Assembly: GCF_011064595.1 (NCBI RefSeq)
Contig: NZ_JAALJI010000017.1
Location: 1 to 64,000, forward strand
Length of the DNA: 64,000 bases
Direction: 5' to 3'
DNA from: Paludisphaera soli
Lineage (GTDB): Bacteria; Planctomycetota; Planctomycetia; Isosphaerales; Isosphaeraceae
The translations under genes and the position numbers were made by a program. The notes below the pieces were generated by a model. The model had not been told where the DNA came from. It saw only the letters and a program-made list of their open reading frames with translations, and did no database searches. The stretch's first letter is position 1, and each line of letters starts with the position of its first letter. This document shows, piece after piece, positions 33,278-42,504 of the stretch.

Positions 33278-34417
33278 TCAGGGCGTCGTCGCGTCCCCCT
33301 TCGCCGTCGAGACGGTCGCCGCCGTCCGCGTCGCCGGGTCGCCCATCGGGAAGTGGGGCGCCGGGGGCGGGCGTCGCGTCGTCGGCGTCCGGCGGGCCAG
33401 CCGCAGGGCCGGGCGTTCGACCAGCCGGAGGCTCAGGAAGGCGCAGGCCCCGGCGATCGCCCAGGCGGACAGGAACAGCGAATACGGCCCCAGTTGCGGG
33501 CGATACGCGGTGACCAGCATGACCTGGATCGGATAGGCGTACAGGTAGAGCCCGTACGAGTAGTCGCCCAGCCAGGCCAGCCGCGCCGCGAGCCCGCGCG
33601 GGCGGAGGGCCGCGAACAGCAGCGCGTAGGTCCCGAAGATCGGGAACGCCGGCGACATCACGCGGTACGGCCAGAACCAGTACGGCGCCCAGCCGGCGGC
33701 GAACCAGGCCAGGCCGGCCGTCGACGCGGCGAACCACGCCCACGAGAGCGGGATCCGGTCGCGGTAGGCGTGGCAGGCCGCCCCGGCCAGGAAGCCGGTC
33801 AGGAAGCGGGGGTGCTGGTCCTCGATCCCGCCCTCCACGCCGGAGACGAACCAGGCCGCGTACACGGCCCACGAGGCCGCCGCCATCGCCAGGATCGGCC
33901 AGCGCCGGGCGAACAGCCCGGCCGACCCGACCAGGCCGATGAACAGGTAGTAATAGAAGTCGTAGCGGATCGTCCAGAGCGAGCCGTTCATCGCCAGCTC
34001 GCGGTAGTCGAGCATCAAGGCCGGCAGGAGGAAGCCGCTCCAGAACGGCAGGTCCGGCCTCGCCTGGCCTCGGGCCGCGAGCCACGGCCCGGCCGCGTAG
34101 CTGGTGAAGACGACCGCCGCGAGGAAGCCGGGATAGACCCGAAGCGCCCGCCGGGTCAGGAAGTCGGCCCAGCCCCGAGAGCTTTCCCAGCTCCGCGCGA
34201 CCAGGAAGCCGCTGAGGACGAAGAACGCGTCGACCGCGATCCTCCCCACCGTGTACTGGCCGCAGGTCAGCCGCACCAGCGGGTCGCAGTCGAGCGACGC
34301 GACGTAGAAGTAGAACGAGTGCGAGAGGATGACGAGGCTCGTGAGCACGAACCGCAGCAGGCCGACGGCGTTCTCGCGATCGCCCGGGGGACGATCCAGG
34401 GTTGGGCGGTTTTTCAT
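33278..34417 (-). CDS. Acyltransferase 3 family membrane protein
   Basis: The 379-aa product has about ten membrane helices and the family signatures: LLRFVLTSLVILSHSFYFY with the catalytic His near residue 33, VGRIAVDAFFVLSGFLVARSW (about 57-77), DFLTRRALRVYPGFLAAVVF (about 85-104) and GDYSYGLYLYAYPIQVMLV near 305. Such integral membrane enzymes transfer acyl groups to exported glycans or lipids, for example O-acetylation of polysaccharide. The C-terminal ~35 residues are a Pro/Thr-rich cytoplasmic tail. Target and donor cannot be read from sequence. Confidence 0.85.
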   Translation of the reverse strand: MKNRPTLDRPPGDRENAVGLLRFVLTSLVILSHSFYFYVASLDCDPLVRLTCGQYTVGRIAVDAFFVLSGFLVARSWESSRGWADFLTRRALRVYPGFLAAVVFTSYAAGPWLAARGQARPDLPFWSGFLLPALMLDYRELAMNGSLWTIRYDFYYYLFIGLVGSAGLFARRWPILAMAAASWAVYAAWFVSGVEGGIEDQHPRFLTGFLAGAACHAYRDRIPLSWAWFAASTAGLAWFAAGWAPYWFWPYRVMSPAFPIFGTYALLFAALRPRGLAARLAWLGDYSYGLYLYAYPIQVMLVTAYRPQLGPYSLFLSAWAIAGACAFLSLRLVERPALRLARRTPTTRRPPPAPHFPMGDPATRTAATVSTAKGDATTP

Positions 34418-34622
34418 GACGGCGTCGATCGTCGGAGAGGCCTGGGCAGCCTCCGGTTGACGGAGAGAGGGCCCGCGTCCTTGCGGAAGCCGCGCGCCGC
34501 GATGCGCCGGCCTCCCCCGGGAGGGTCGGCGTCGGACGCGCGACCGCCCGCGTTCTCCGGTTATCGACCGGAGGTCGGAGGATTCTCCACCCCCGACCCC
34601 GGCGATCGCGGAACCGGCCCGA

Positions 34623-35525
34623 TCAGGCGTCCGGCTCGGCTTCGAGCTGCGCGCGGGCCTCCTCGATGGCCGCCAGCTTGTCGGGCGTGACCTCGGGGTA
34701 CTTCAGGTCCAGGTCTTCGAGGGCCTCGGCGATGGTGTGCGCGACGATGGCGCGGGCGACCCACTTGTGGTCGGCCGGCACGACGTGCCAGGGCGCCCAC
34801 TCGGTGCTGGTGGCGGCGATCGCCTCTTGATAGGCCTTCATGTAGTCGTCCCACCGGCCCCGCTCGGAGAGGTCGGACGCCGAGAACTTCCAGTGCCGCG
34901 ACGGGTCGTTCAGCCGCTTGAGGAACCGCTTGCGCTGCTCGTCGCGGGAGAGGTTGAGGAAGAACTTGAGCACCTTGGTCCCGTTGCGGGCCAGGTGGCG
35001 CTCCAGGTTGTTGATGTCCTCGAATCGGTCGGACCAGAACGAGCCGTCGATCTTCGCGTCCGGGATCCGCTCGGCCTGCACCAACTCGGGGCGGACGCGG
35101 ACCACGAGGACTTCCTCATAATACGACCGGTTGAAGATGCCGATCCGCCCCCGCTCGGGGAGGGCCTTGGTGTACCGCCAGAGGAAGTTGTGGTCCAGCT
35201 CCTCGCTGGAGGGCTGCTTGAAGCTGAAGACCTGGCAGCCCTGGGGGTTGACGCCCGACATGACGTGCTTGATGGTGCCGTCCTTGCCGGCCGCGTCCAT
35301 CGCCTGGAGGACCACCAGCACGGACCAGGCGTCGGACGCGTAGAGCCGCTCCTGGGACTCGGCCAGCTCGGCCACGCTTTGGGCCAGGATCTTCTCGGCG
35401 AACTTCTTCCGCTTGGGCTTGGGGACGTCCTCGTCGCCGGCCCACGAGGGGTCGTGGTCCTTGAGCCGGAACTTCTTGCCGTGGGCGACCCGGCACTTGG
35501 CGACGACGTCTTCGAGCTTCAGCAT
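34623..35525 (-). CDS. ppk2: Polyphosphate kinase 2 family protein
   Basis: The 300-aa product matches the PPK2 single-domain family (polyphosphate:nucleotide phosphotransferase type): Walker A-like AMDAAGKDGTIKHVMSGV (75-92), QVFSFKQPSSEELDHNFLWR (98-117), IGIFNRSYYEEVLVVRV (128-144) and a lid region with KFFLNLSRDEQRKRFLKRL. It moves phosphate between polyphosphate and AMP/ADP. The IFNRSYYE form fits the branch annotated as polyphosphate:AMP/ADP phosphotransferase. GAGGAG lies seven bases before the ATG at 35525. It is divergent from the sulfatase gene, with ~190 bases between. Confidence 0.9.
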   Translation of the reverse strand: MLKLEDVVAKCRVAHGKKFRLKDHDPSWAGDEDVPKPKRKKFAEKILAQSVAELAESQERLYASDAWSVLVVLQAMDAAGKDGTIKHVMSGVNPQGCQVFSFKQPSSEELDHNFLWRYTKALPERGRIGIFNRSYYEEVLVVRVRPELVQAERIPDAKIDGSFWSDRFEDINNLERHLARNGTKVLKFFLNLSRDEQRKRFLKRLNDPSRHWKFSASDLSERGRWDDYMKAYQEAIAATSTEWAPWHVVPADHKWVARAIVAHTIAEALEDLDLKYPEVTPDKLAAIEEARAQLEAEPDA

Positions 35526-35718
35526 GGACGGGCTCCTCGGTGCGGCGTGGCGTGGCGGGGCGGGCGTCGTCGGCCCCTCGCGGGCTTCGGCGTCCGGGAA
35601 CCTCCGTTTTACGAGGTCCCGAGGCGCGCGTCGACGCCCCGCCGCGGCGGGCCCGGCCGTTTGCAATCCCGGCCGGAGGCCCCCAGAATGGACCCCCACC
35701 CATCCCCCGGAGGCCCCC

Positions 35719-37131
35719 ATGATCCCGACCCGACGGCGACTCCTCGGCTTCCTCCCGGCGCTCCTCCTGGCCGCGGCCCCGACGGCGGCCGACGAGCCGC
35801 GCCGGCCCAACGTCCTGTTCCTCTACAGCGACGACCACCGGGCCGACGCGATCGGAGCCCTCGGCAACCCGGCCGTGCGCACGCCGAACCTCGACGCGCT
35901 GGTCCGGCAGGGGACGGTCCTGACGCGTGCCTACTGCAACGGCTCGATGCAGGGGGCCGTCTGCGTCCCCTCGCGGGCCATGCTGCTGACCGGGCGCGGG
36001 CTCTTCCGCGTGCACGAGAAGATGGAAGGGCAGGGGACCTGGCCCGAGGCCTTCGGCGCGGCCGGCTACGAGACCTTCGCGACCGGCAAGTGGCACAACG
36101 GGCCGGAGTCGCTCCGCCGGTCGTTCCGGAAGGCCGAGGCCGTCTTCCTCGGCGGCATGGGCGACCCCTACGCGCTGCCGCTCCGCGACCTCCTCCCCGA
36201 CGGCTCGCTCGGCGACCCGCGCCCCAGCGGCCGGCACTCGGTCGAGGTCTTCGCCGACGCCGCCTCGCGGTTCATCAAGGGCCGCAAGCAGGGGGACCCG
36301 CCGTTCCTCGCCTACGTCGCCTTCAACGCCCCGCACGACCCCCGCGTCGCCCCGGCCGAGTACCGGGCGAAGTACCGCGACGAGGCCGTGCCGCTCCCGG
36401 CGAACTTCCTCCCCGAGCACCCCTTCGACGACGGCGAGATGCTGATCCGCGACGAGCGGCTCGCCCCCTGGCCGCGCACGCCCGAGGTCGTCCGACGCCA
36501 CCTGGCCGACTACTACGCCGCGATCGAGCACCTCGACGCCCAGGTCGGCCGGATCCTCGACGCCCTCCGGGACGCGGGGCGGCTGGACGACACCCTGGTC
36601 GTCTTCGCGGGCGACCACGGCCTGGCGATCGGGAGCCACGGCCTCTTCGGCAAGCAGAACCTTTACGAGCACTCGATGCGGTCGCCCGTCGTCCTGGCCG
36701 GCCCCGGCGTCCCGGCCGGGCGGACGGTCGACGCGCTCGCCTACCTCCACGACCTCTTCCCCACCCTCGGCGAGCTGGCGGGCGTCGCCGGCCCCGAGGG
36801 GAGCGAGGGCCTGAGCCTCGTCCCCGTCTTCGAGGGCCGCGAGCCCTCCCGCCGGGCCGACCTCCTCACCGCCTACCGCGACGTCCAGCGCGCGATCCGC
36901 GACGGCCGCCGGAAGCTGATCGCCTACCCTCGCATCAACAAGGTCCAGCTCTTCGACCTCCGCGACGACCCCGACGAACTCCGCGACCTCGCCGCCGACC
37001 CCGCGTCCGCCGCCGAGGTCGACCGCCTCACGGTCCTCCTCCGCCGCCGCCAGGCCGAGGCCGGCGACGACCTCCCGCTCCGCTCCGAGAAGCCCCGGCC
37101 CGAGGCGTTCGAATTCCCCCGGGTGAAATAG
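35719..37131 (+). CDS. Secreted sulfatase
   Basis: The 470-aa product has a signal peptide (MIPTRRRLLGFLPALLLAAAPTAA), then PNVLFLYSDDHRADAIGALG (about 30-49) with metal-binding Asp residues, and the Cys-type maturation motif VCVPSRAMLLTGRG (about 80-93) whose Cys becomes formylglycine. GKWHNGP (near 122) and VVFAGDHGLAIGSHGLFGKQ (about 295-314) complete the active site. It removes sulfate from carbohydrate sulfate esters outside the cytoplasm. GGAGG lies five bases before the ATG at 35719. An anaerobic-type or FGE maturation enzyme must be encoded elsewhere. Confidence 0.9.
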   Translation: MIPTRRRLLGFLPALLLAAAPTAADEPRRPNVLFLYSDDHRADAIGALGNPAVRTPNLDALVRQGTVLTRAYCNGSMQGAVCVPSRAMLLTGRGLFRVHEKMEGQGTWPEAFGAAGYETFATGKWHNGPESLRRSFRKAEAVFLGGMGDPYALPLRDLLPDGSLGDPRPSGRHSVEVFADAASRFIKGRKQGDPPFLAYVAFNAPHDPRVAPAEYRAKYRDEAVPLPANFLPEHPFDDGEMLIRDERLAPWPRTPEVVRRHLADYYAAIEHLDAQVGRILDALRDAGRLDDTLVVFAGDHGLAIGSHGLFGKQNLYEHSMRSPVVLAGPGVPAGRTVDALAYLHDLFPTLGELAGVAGPEGSEGLSLVPVFEGREPSRRADLLTAYRDVQRAIRDGRRKLIAYPRINKVQLFDLRDDPDELRDLAADPASAAEVDRLTVLLRRRQAEAGDDLPLRSEKPRPEAFEFPRVK

Positions 37132-37195
37132 GGAGGAGGAATCCGAAGGGTCTCGGGGCGGGCGGGTCGGATTCGCCTCCGCCGCGGGCCGGCGG

Positions 37196-37201
37196 TAGAA
37201 T
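37196..37201 (+). promoter_or_regulatory. Possible -10 box of the histidine kinase gene
   Basis: TAGAAT lies 61 bases before the ATG at 37263, with a weak TTCGCC 18 bases upstream. It resembles the TACAAT boxes seen before other genes. Confidence 0.3.
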
Positions 37202-37262
37202 GTCCGGGCGGCGGCGAGGGCGCCGTCGACGCGAGCATCGTGAGGAGCGCCGGGCGCCCGCC

Positions 37263-38444
37263 ATGAGAGAGATCATCGAAGACGAAGTCGGGGCCGTCGG
37301 CCGGATCGAGGCCGTCTCCCGCATCCTGGAGGTCGTCTGCCGCACGACCGGGCTGGGCTTCTCCGCCGTCGCGCGCGTGACCGAGTCTCGCTGGCTGGCC
37401 TGCGCGGTCCGCGACGAGATCGCGTTCGGCCTGGCGCCCGGCGGCGAGCTGGTCCTGGAATCGACCCTCTGCGACGAGGTCCGGCGCCACGGCGAGATGA
37501 TCGTGATCGAGGACGTCGAGGCCGACGAGCGGTACGACCGCCACCCGGTCCCCCGGATATACGGCTTCCGGAGCTACATCTCCGTCCCCATCATCCTGGC
37601 CGACGGCCGGTTCTTCGGCACGCTCTGCGCCATCGACCCCAGCCCCGCGCCCTTGAAGAAGCCCGAGACGGTCGAGATGTTCCGGCTGTTCGCCGAGTTG
37701 ATCGCGTTCCACCTGGACTCCCAGATCCGCCTGACGGCCAGCGAGAAGGCCCTGCTGGACGAGCGCGAGGCGTCGCAGCTCCGCGAGCAGTTCATCGCCG
37801 TGCTGGGCCACGACCTGCGCAACCCGCTGGGGGCGGTCCGGTCGGGCCTGCTCCTGCTGGGCCGGCTGCCGAAGGGGGCCGAGTCGGAGAAGGTGCTGGC
37901 GATGGTCGAGCGGAGCGTCCTGCGGATGACCGGGCTGATCGACGACGTGCTGGACTTCGCCCGCGGCCGGCTCGGCGCCGGCCTCTCCTTCGACCGCGAG
38001 CCCGAGTCGAACCTGGACGGCCTGCTGGAGCAGGTGGTCCGCGAGCTGGAATCCGCCCGGCCGGGCCGCACGGTGGATCGCGAGATCCGGATCGACCGGG
38101 TCGTCTTCTGCGACGGCCGCCGGCTGGCGCAGATGCTCTCGAACCTGCTGGGCAACGCCCTCACCCACGGCGACCCGGACGGCCCGGTCCGGGTCCGGGC
38201 CCTGGTCTCGGCCGACGCCCTGGAGATCGCGGTCGAGAACCGGGGGCCGACGATCCCGCCGGAGGTCCTCGCCCGCCTCTTCCAGCCCTTCTCCCGGGGC
38301 GACGCCAGCCCCGGCGGCCAGGGCCTCGGCCTGGGGCTCTACATCGCCTCGGAGATCGCCCGCGCCCACCGGGGCCGGCTGGACGTCGAGTCGGCGGCGG
38401 GCGAGACCCGCTTCACCTTCCGGATGCCGCTCGACCCGCCGTGA
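37263..38444 (+). CDS. GAF-domain cytoplasmic sensor histidine kinase
   Basis: The 393-aa product has a GAF domain (about 15-155; SYISVPIILADGRFFGTLCA at 104-123), then HisKA with H-box FIAVLGHDLRNPLGA (177-191; phosphorylated His183), and an HATPase domain with N-box LSNLLGNALTHGD (292-304) and G-box GQGLGLGLYIASEIARAH (352-369). No membrane segment is present, so it senses an internal signal, often a small ligand, redox state or light in GAF proteins. No response regulator gene is adjacent, so its partner is elsewhere. Confidence 0.9.
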   Translation: MREIIEDEVGAVGRIEAVSRILEVVCRTTGLGFSAVARVTESRWLACAVRDEIAFGLAPGGELVLESTLCDEVRRHGEMIVIEDVEADERYDRHPVPRIYGFRSYISVPIILADGRFFGTLCAIDPSPAPLKKPETVEMFRLFAELIAFHLDSQIRLTASEKALLDEREASQLREQFIAVLGHDLRNPLGAVRSGLLLLGRLPKGAESEKVLAMVERSVLRMTGLIDDVLDFARGRLGAGLSFDREPESNLDGLLEQVVRELESARPGRTVDREIRIDRVVFCDGRRLAQMLSNLLGNALTHGDPDGPVRVRALVSADALEIAVENRGPTIPPEVLARLFQPFSRGDASPGGQGLGLGLYIASEIARAHRGRLDVESAAGETRFTFRMPLDPP

Positions 38445-38473
38445 CCGGCCCGGCCGGCCCCCGGATTCGCGAC

Positions 38474-38502
38474 TTGGCCGGGCGATCTCCAGGCCCTACA
38501 AT
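38474..38502 (+). promoter_or_regulatory. Predicted promoter of the rlmN operon
   Basis: TTGGCC (38474-38479) and TACAAT (38497-38502) are 17 bases apart. The expected start point is about 38509, exactly at an in-frame GTG, so translation is more likely from the ATG at 38557. Downstream genes rlmN, sigma factor, comF and hemC lie on the same strand. Confidence 0.5.
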
Positions 38503-38556
38503 GGAGGCGTGGAGCCGGGTGCGGGGCGGTGGCACGACGGGACGATCGGGGCGCGC

Positions 38557-39696
38557 ATGCAGGGCGAGGGGCCGGTGGGGATCGAGGGCGGGGTCGCGGT
38601 CGAGGCCGCGTCGAGGCGTCCGCTGTTCGCGGCGTCGGCCGACGAGCTGCGCGCCTGGGTCGCGGCGAGCGGGCACAAGCCCTACCGCGTCAAGCAGATC
38701 CAGCAGTGGGCCCTGCACCGCCGGGCGCGGTCGTTCGCCGACATGAGCGACGTCCCGCTCGACCTCCGCAAGAAGCTCGACGCCGAGTGGACCCTGTTCG
38801 CGACCGAGCTGGCCTACCGGGGCGTCGCCGACGACGGCACCGACAAGCTCCTGCTCCGCTGCCGGGACGGCCGCAACATCGAGTGCGTCCTGATGGGCGA
38901 GCCCGGCGGGACGCGGCGGACCGTCTGCATCAGCACCCAGGTCGGCTGCGGCATGGGCTGCGTCTTCTGCGCCAGCGGCCTGAAGGGGGTCGAGCGCAAC
39001 CTGACCTCGGCCGAGATCTTCGACCAGGTCTTGCAGGCCCAGAACCTGCTGCCGCCGGGGGAGTCGGTCTCGCACATCGTCGTCATGGGGATGGGCGAGA
39101 GCCTGGCGAACCTGGACGCCCTGCTCGTCGCGCTCGACCGGGTCTGCTCGCCGGCCGACGGCCTGGGGATGAGCCAGCGTCGGGTGACGATCTCGACCGT
39201 CGGCCTGCCCGAGAAGATCCGCAAGCTCGCGGCCCAGGACCGCCAGTACCACCTGGCCGTCTCGCTGCACGCGCCGACCGAGGCGCTCCGCGACGAGCTG
39301 GTCCCGGTGAACGAGAAGATCGGCCTGGCCGCCGTGCTGGAGGCCGCCGACGACTACTTCCGGATCACCGGCCGCCAGGTGACCTATGAATACGTGCTGC
39401 TCGGCGGCGTGAACGACCGCCGCGAGCACGCCCGGGCGCTGGGCAAGCTCTTGAAGGGCCGCAAGTCGCACGTCAACCTGATCCCGTACAACCCAGTCGC
39501 CGGCCTGCCGTTCCGCCGTCCCGAGCCGGAGGACGTCCGGCGGTTCGTCGCCGACGTGGAGAGCTACGGCGTGTCGCTCACCATCCGCCGCACCAAGGGG
39601 CGGTCGATCGACGCGGCCTGCGGCCAGCTCCGCCGCCGGTTCGAGGACCGGGCCCGGGACGAGACCGAGCCCGTCGCGATCGGCGGGCCGTCGTGA
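38557..39696 (+). CDS. rlmN: 23S rRNA (adenine(2503)-C(2))-methyltransferase RlmN
   Basis: The 379-aa radical-SAM enzyme methylates A2503 of 23S rRNA (and often A37 of some tRNAs). It has the N-terminal helical domain (HKPYRVKQIQQWALHRRARSF), the iron-sulfur motif CGMGCVFC (Cys 131, 135, 138), MGMGESLANLDAL, and RVTISTVGLPEKIRKLA. The C-terminal SIDAACGQL holds the Cys that resolves the methyl intermediate; the other catalytic Cys is in the VLMGEPGGTRRTVCIS area. An upstream GTG at 38509 coincides with the predicted transcription start, so the ATG at 38557 is preferred. The sigma factor follows 58 bases later. Confidence 0.92.
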   Translation: MQGEGPVGIEGGVAVEAASRRPLFAASADELRAWVAASGHKPYRVKQIQQWALHRRARSFADMSDVPLDLRKKLDAEWTLFATELAYRGVADDGTDKLLLRCRDGRNIECVLMGEPGGTRRTVCISTQVGCGMGCVFCASGLKGVERNLTSAEIFDQVLQAQNLLPPGESVSHIVVMGMGESLANLDALLVALDRVCSPADGLGMSQRRVTISTVGLPEKIRKLAAQDRQYHLAVSLHAPTEALRDELVPVNEKIGLAAVLEAADDYFRITGRQVTYEYVLLGGVNDRREHARALGKLLKGRKSHVNLIPYNPVAGLPFRRPEPEDVRRFVADVESYGVSLTIRRTKGRSIDAACGQLRRRFEDRARDETEPVAIGGPS

Positions 39697-39754
39697 AGCG
39701 GGCGGCGACGCCGGCCGGGACCGACCTCCGAGTTCGAGGCTGAAAGGAGCGCCC

Positions 39755-40429
39755 GTGAGCCGTGGAGAACTCGACGCGCTGGAGCGCCAGCTGGAGGCGC
39801 GCGACCCGGACGTCCGGCTGATGCTCCAGATCCGCGACGACGTCCCCGGGGCGTTCGAGGCGATGGTCTCGCGGTATCAGGACCGGCTGGTCGGCGTCCT
39901 CTTCCACATCGTGGGCAACCTGGACGAGGCCGAGGACCTCTCGCAGGACGTCTTCCTGCGGGTCTACAAGGCGCGCCGGGGGTACCGGCCCAAGGCGAAG
40001 TTCTCCACCTGGCTGTTCACGATCGCCAACAACCTGGCGATGAACCACGCGCGGACCAGGGGGCGGAAGCCGGCCGGCTCGCTCGGCTCGGCGCCCGACG
40101 ATTCGCGGGCGGAGAGCCCCGCCTACGGCGTGCCCGGCCGCGAGACGACCGCCTCGGCCCAGATGCGCAAGGTCGAGCTGTCCGAGATCGTCCGCGACGC
40201 CTTGCAGGTCCTGAACGAGGACCAGAAGATGGCCGTCCTCCTGAACAAGTTCGAGGAGATGAGCTACGCCGAGATCGCCCAGGTGATGAACCGATCGCCG
40301 GCCGCGGTGAAGTCGCTCCTGGCGCGGGCCCGCAACGAGCTTCGCGAGCGGCTGGAGCCCTACCTGGAGCTGGACGCGGCCCCGCCCCCCCCCCCGCCGT
40401 CTTCCCGGCCCCGCGCCGCGGGGGGCTGA
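39755..40429 (+). CDS. ECF-type sigma-70 family RNA polymerase sigma factor
   Basis: The 224-aa product has region 2 (FEAMVSRYQDRLVGVLFHIVGNLDEAEDLSQDVFLRVYKAR, with the classic DLxQDVFLR) and region 4 (ALQVLNEDQKMAVLLNKFEEMSYAEIAQVMNRSPAAVKSLLARAR). Linker and tail are basic and Pro-rich (PPPPPPSSRPRAAGG). GTG start at 39755 has an ideal AAGGAG five bases away. No anti-sigma gene is adjacent, so regulation is not obvious. It lies between rlmN and comF on the same strand, one base before comF. Confidence 0.9.
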   Translation: MSRGELDALERQLEARDPDVRLMLQIRDDVPGAFEAMVSRYQDRLVGVLFHIVGNLDEAEDLSQDVFLRVYKARRGYRPKAKFSTWLFTIANNLAMNHARTRGRKPAGSLGSAPDDSRAESPAYGVPGRETTASAQMRKVELSEIVRDALQVLNEDQKMAVLLNKFEEMSYAEIAQVMNRSPAAVKSLLARARNELRERLEPYLELDAAPPPPPPSSRPRAAGG

Positions 40430-40430
40430 C

Positions 40431-41213
40431 GTGACGATCGCCGGCCGCCTCGGCCTCGGCCCCGCGAGGCTCGCCTTCGCCTGCCGGGCCGCCGGGAAGG
40501 CCCTGGGGGACCTCCTCTTCCCCTGGCGTTGCCTGCTCTGCGACGAGGCCGGGCCGGGGCTCGCCGCCCCCTTCTGCGAGCCCTGCCGCGCCGGGCTGTT
40601 GGGCCTGGCCGCGACCTACCGGGCGGCCTCCTGCCCGCGCTGCGCGTCCCCCGTGGGGCCGTTCGCCGACCTGCGGGGGGGCTGCTCCGGGTGCCGCCGC
40701 CGCCCCCTGGGGTTCGACGCCGCCGTCGCCCTGGGCCCGCACGAGGCCCCCTGGCGCGACTTCGTCCTGGGGCTGAAGCGCGAGCGCGGGGCGTTCCTGG
40801 CCCCGGCGTTGGCGTCCCTGATGGTCGAGGCCCGCCGCGAGGCCCTGGACGCGATCCCCGCCGACGCGCCGGTCGTGCCGATCCCCCAGCACTGGCTCCG
40901 GCGGCTGGGGAAGCGATACAATCAGGCCGAGGCCCTGGCCCACGCGCTGGCCGAGGCGACCGGCCGCGAGGCCCGCGACGCCCTGCGGCGGGTCAAGCCC
41001 ACGCCCCACCTCGTCGGCCGGGGCCGGCAGGCCCGCGCCCTGGCGCTCCGGGGGGCGTTCGCCGCCCGACGGGGCGTCGACCTGAAGGGCCGCACCGTCC
41101 TCCTCGTCGACGACGTGCTGACCACCGGTGCCACCCTCGGCTCGGCCGCCCGCGCCCTGAAACGGGCCGGAGCCCGCCGCGTCGTGGCCGTCGTCGTCTC
41201 GCGGGAGAAATGA
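40431..41213 (+). CDS. comF: ComF family phosphoribosyltransferase-like protein
   Basis: The 260-aa product has an N-terminal double zinc finger (CLLCDEAG..FCEPC, then SCPRCASP..GCSGCRRR, about residues 34-88) and a C-terminal PRTase domain with VPIPQHWLRRLGKRYNQAEAL (about 148-168) and the PRPP-binding VLLVDDVLTTGATLGSAARAL (about 222-242). ComF proteins take part in DNA uptake and possibly repair. It starts at a GTG one base after the sigma factor stop, with a G-rich site formed by the end of that gene, so the two are co-translated. Confidence 0.88.
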   Translation: MTIAGRLGLGPARLAFACRAAGKALGDLLFPWRCLLCDEAGPGLAAPFCEPCRAGLLGLAATYRAASCPRCASPVGPFADLRGGCSGCRRRPLGFDAAVALGPHEAPWRDFVLGLKRERGAFLAPALASLMVEARREALDAIPADAPVVPIPQHWLRRLGKRYNQAEALAHALAEATGREARDALRRVKPTPHLVGRGRQARALALRGAFAARRGVDLKGRTVLLVDDVLTTGATLGSAARALKRAGARRVVAVVVSREK

Positions 41214-41252
41214 GAAGCTATTGCAGAAGATGACGTTCGACCCGGACGACGG

Positions 41253-41302
41253 CCTTCCCCCCTGGCGGGGGAAGGTGGCCCGAAGGGCCGGATGAGGGGG
41301 GG
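41253..41302 (+). repeat. Dispersed double-hairpin repeat (plus orientation)
   Basis: CCTTCCCCCC..GGGGGAAGG, TGGCCCGAAGGGCC, GGATGAGGGGG: a full copy just after comF. Confidence 0.8.
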
Positions 41303-41396
41303 GGCGAGCGAGAAGGCCCTCGGAGTTTCAGCAAGGCATCCCGAGGCCGTCGGCCGCGCAGGCGGGGCTGCGAAATCCAAAGCTCCCCGCGAGCGT

Positions 41397-41451
41397 CCCC
41401 CCCCCATCCGACCCCTGCGGGGTCTGCCTTCCCCCGCCAGGGGGGGAAGGC
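41397..41451 (-). repeat. Dispersed double-hairpin repeat (minus orientation)
   Basis: CCCCCCCCATCCGACCCC..GGGGTCTGCC then CCTTCCCCC..GGGGGGAAGG: an inverted, slightly diverged copy facing the one at 41253. Confidence 0.7.
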
Positions 41452-41529
41452 GTCGAAAGGCCCGCCTTGTGACTTTCAGGAATAGTCCTTGAGCTCGCCC
41501 CCTCTTCTTTTGACCCGAGTCTCGCCGCC

Positions 41530-42483
41530 ATGACCTCGCCCTCCCCGACCACCCCCGACCGCATCCGAATCGGCACCCGAGGGAGCCGCCTGGCGCGCTG
41601 GCAGGCCGAGTGGGTGGCCGCCGCCCTGCGCGAGCGCCGCCCCGGCCTCGTCGTCGAGCTGATCGAGATCAGGACCCACGGCGACCGCGACCGCAACTCG
41701 CCGCTGTCGGCCATCGGCGGCACCGGGCTGTTCACCAAGGAGATCCAGCGCGCCGTGCTCGACGGCGCGGTCGACGTCGCCGTGCACAGCCTCAAGGACC
41801 TCCCGACGTTCGGCCCCGAGGAACTCGTCCTGGGCGCCGTGCCGGGCCGCGAGGACGTGGCCGACGCCCTGATCGCCCCGACGCACCAGACCCTGGAGGC
41901 GCTCCCCCCCGGGGCGCACGTCGGCACGGGCTCGCACCGCCGCCGGGCCCAGGTCCTCCACGCCCGGCCCGACCTGATCGTCTCGGCCGTGCGCGGGAAC
42001 GTCGAGACCCGGATGAACCTGGCGCTCGACGGCAAGCTCGACGCCGTGATCCTCGCCTGGGCCGGCCTGCACCGGCTGGGCCTGCACGACCGCGTCACCC
42101 AGCGGCTGGAGCCCCCCGCGGTGCTCCCCGCCGTGGGGCAGGGGGCCCTGGGGATCGAGTGCCGCCGCGACGACCCGGCCACCCTCGCCCTGCTGGGCCT
42201 GCTGGACGAGCCGAACTCCCACCGCGCCGTCGTCGCCGAGCGCCGGGCCCTGGCCGAGCTGGAGGGGGGCTGCATGATCCCGATGGCCGCCTGGGGCCGG
42301 ACCTCGCCCGAAGGCCGACTCCTCCTCGACGCCGCCGTCTTCGACCCCGACGGCCGCACCCGCGTCGGCACCTCCCTCGAAGGCCCCGCCGACGACCCAG
42401 ACGCCCTCGGCCTCCGCGCCGCCGAAGCCCTCCGCGCCCAGGGCGCCGACGCCATCCTCGACGCCTTCCGGGCCGGCCGCTGA
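41530..42483 (+). CDS. hemC: Hydroxymethylbilane synthase
   Basis: The 317-aa enzyme polymerises four porphobilinogen molecules into hydroxymethylbilane in haem biosynthesis. It has IGTRGSRLARWQAEWV (14-29), VHSLKDLP with catalytic Asp90, GTGSHRRRAQ (132-141), the PAVGQGALGIECR stretch (200-212), and EGGCMIPMAAW with the dipyrromethane-binding Cys248. The length matches the family. The ATG at 41530 follows directly on the repeat-containing spacer. No other haem gene is visible nearby. Confidence 0.95.
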   Translation: MTSPSPTTPDRIRIGTRGSRLARWQAEWVAAALRERRPGLVVELIEIRTHGDRDRNSPLSAIGGTGLFTKEIQRAVLDGAVDVAVHSLKDLPTFGPEELVLGAVPGREDVADALIAPTHQTLEALPPGAHVGTGSHRRRAQVLHARPDLIVSAVRGNVETRMNLALDGKLDAVILAWAGLHRLGLHDRVTQRLEPPAVLPAVGQGALGIECRRDDPATLALLGLLDEPNSHRAVVAERRALAELEGGCMIPMAAWGRTSPEGRLLLDAAVFDPDGRTRVGTSLEGPADDPDALGLRAAEALRAQGADAILDAFRAGR

Positions 42484-42504
42484 GCCGGCCCTCGACATTC
42501 CGGA

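Larger units (their letters stand above)
41214..41529. other. Repeat-filled spacer between comF and hemC
   Basis: Two oppositely oriented copies of the dispersed hairpin repeat (41253-41302 and 41397-41451) occupy most of these 316 bases. No gene is seen between them. Confidence 0.6.

Noticed and set aside
34737-37262. In-frame extension upstream of the histidine kinase giving a 1235-residue protein
   Set aside because: The extension is antisense to PPK2 and out of frame with the sulfatase; the GAF domain starts right after the ATG at 37263.
41530-42483. A hemC-hemD operon
   Set aside because: The gene after hemC shows none of the uroporphyrinogen-III synthase features and has its own -10 box.
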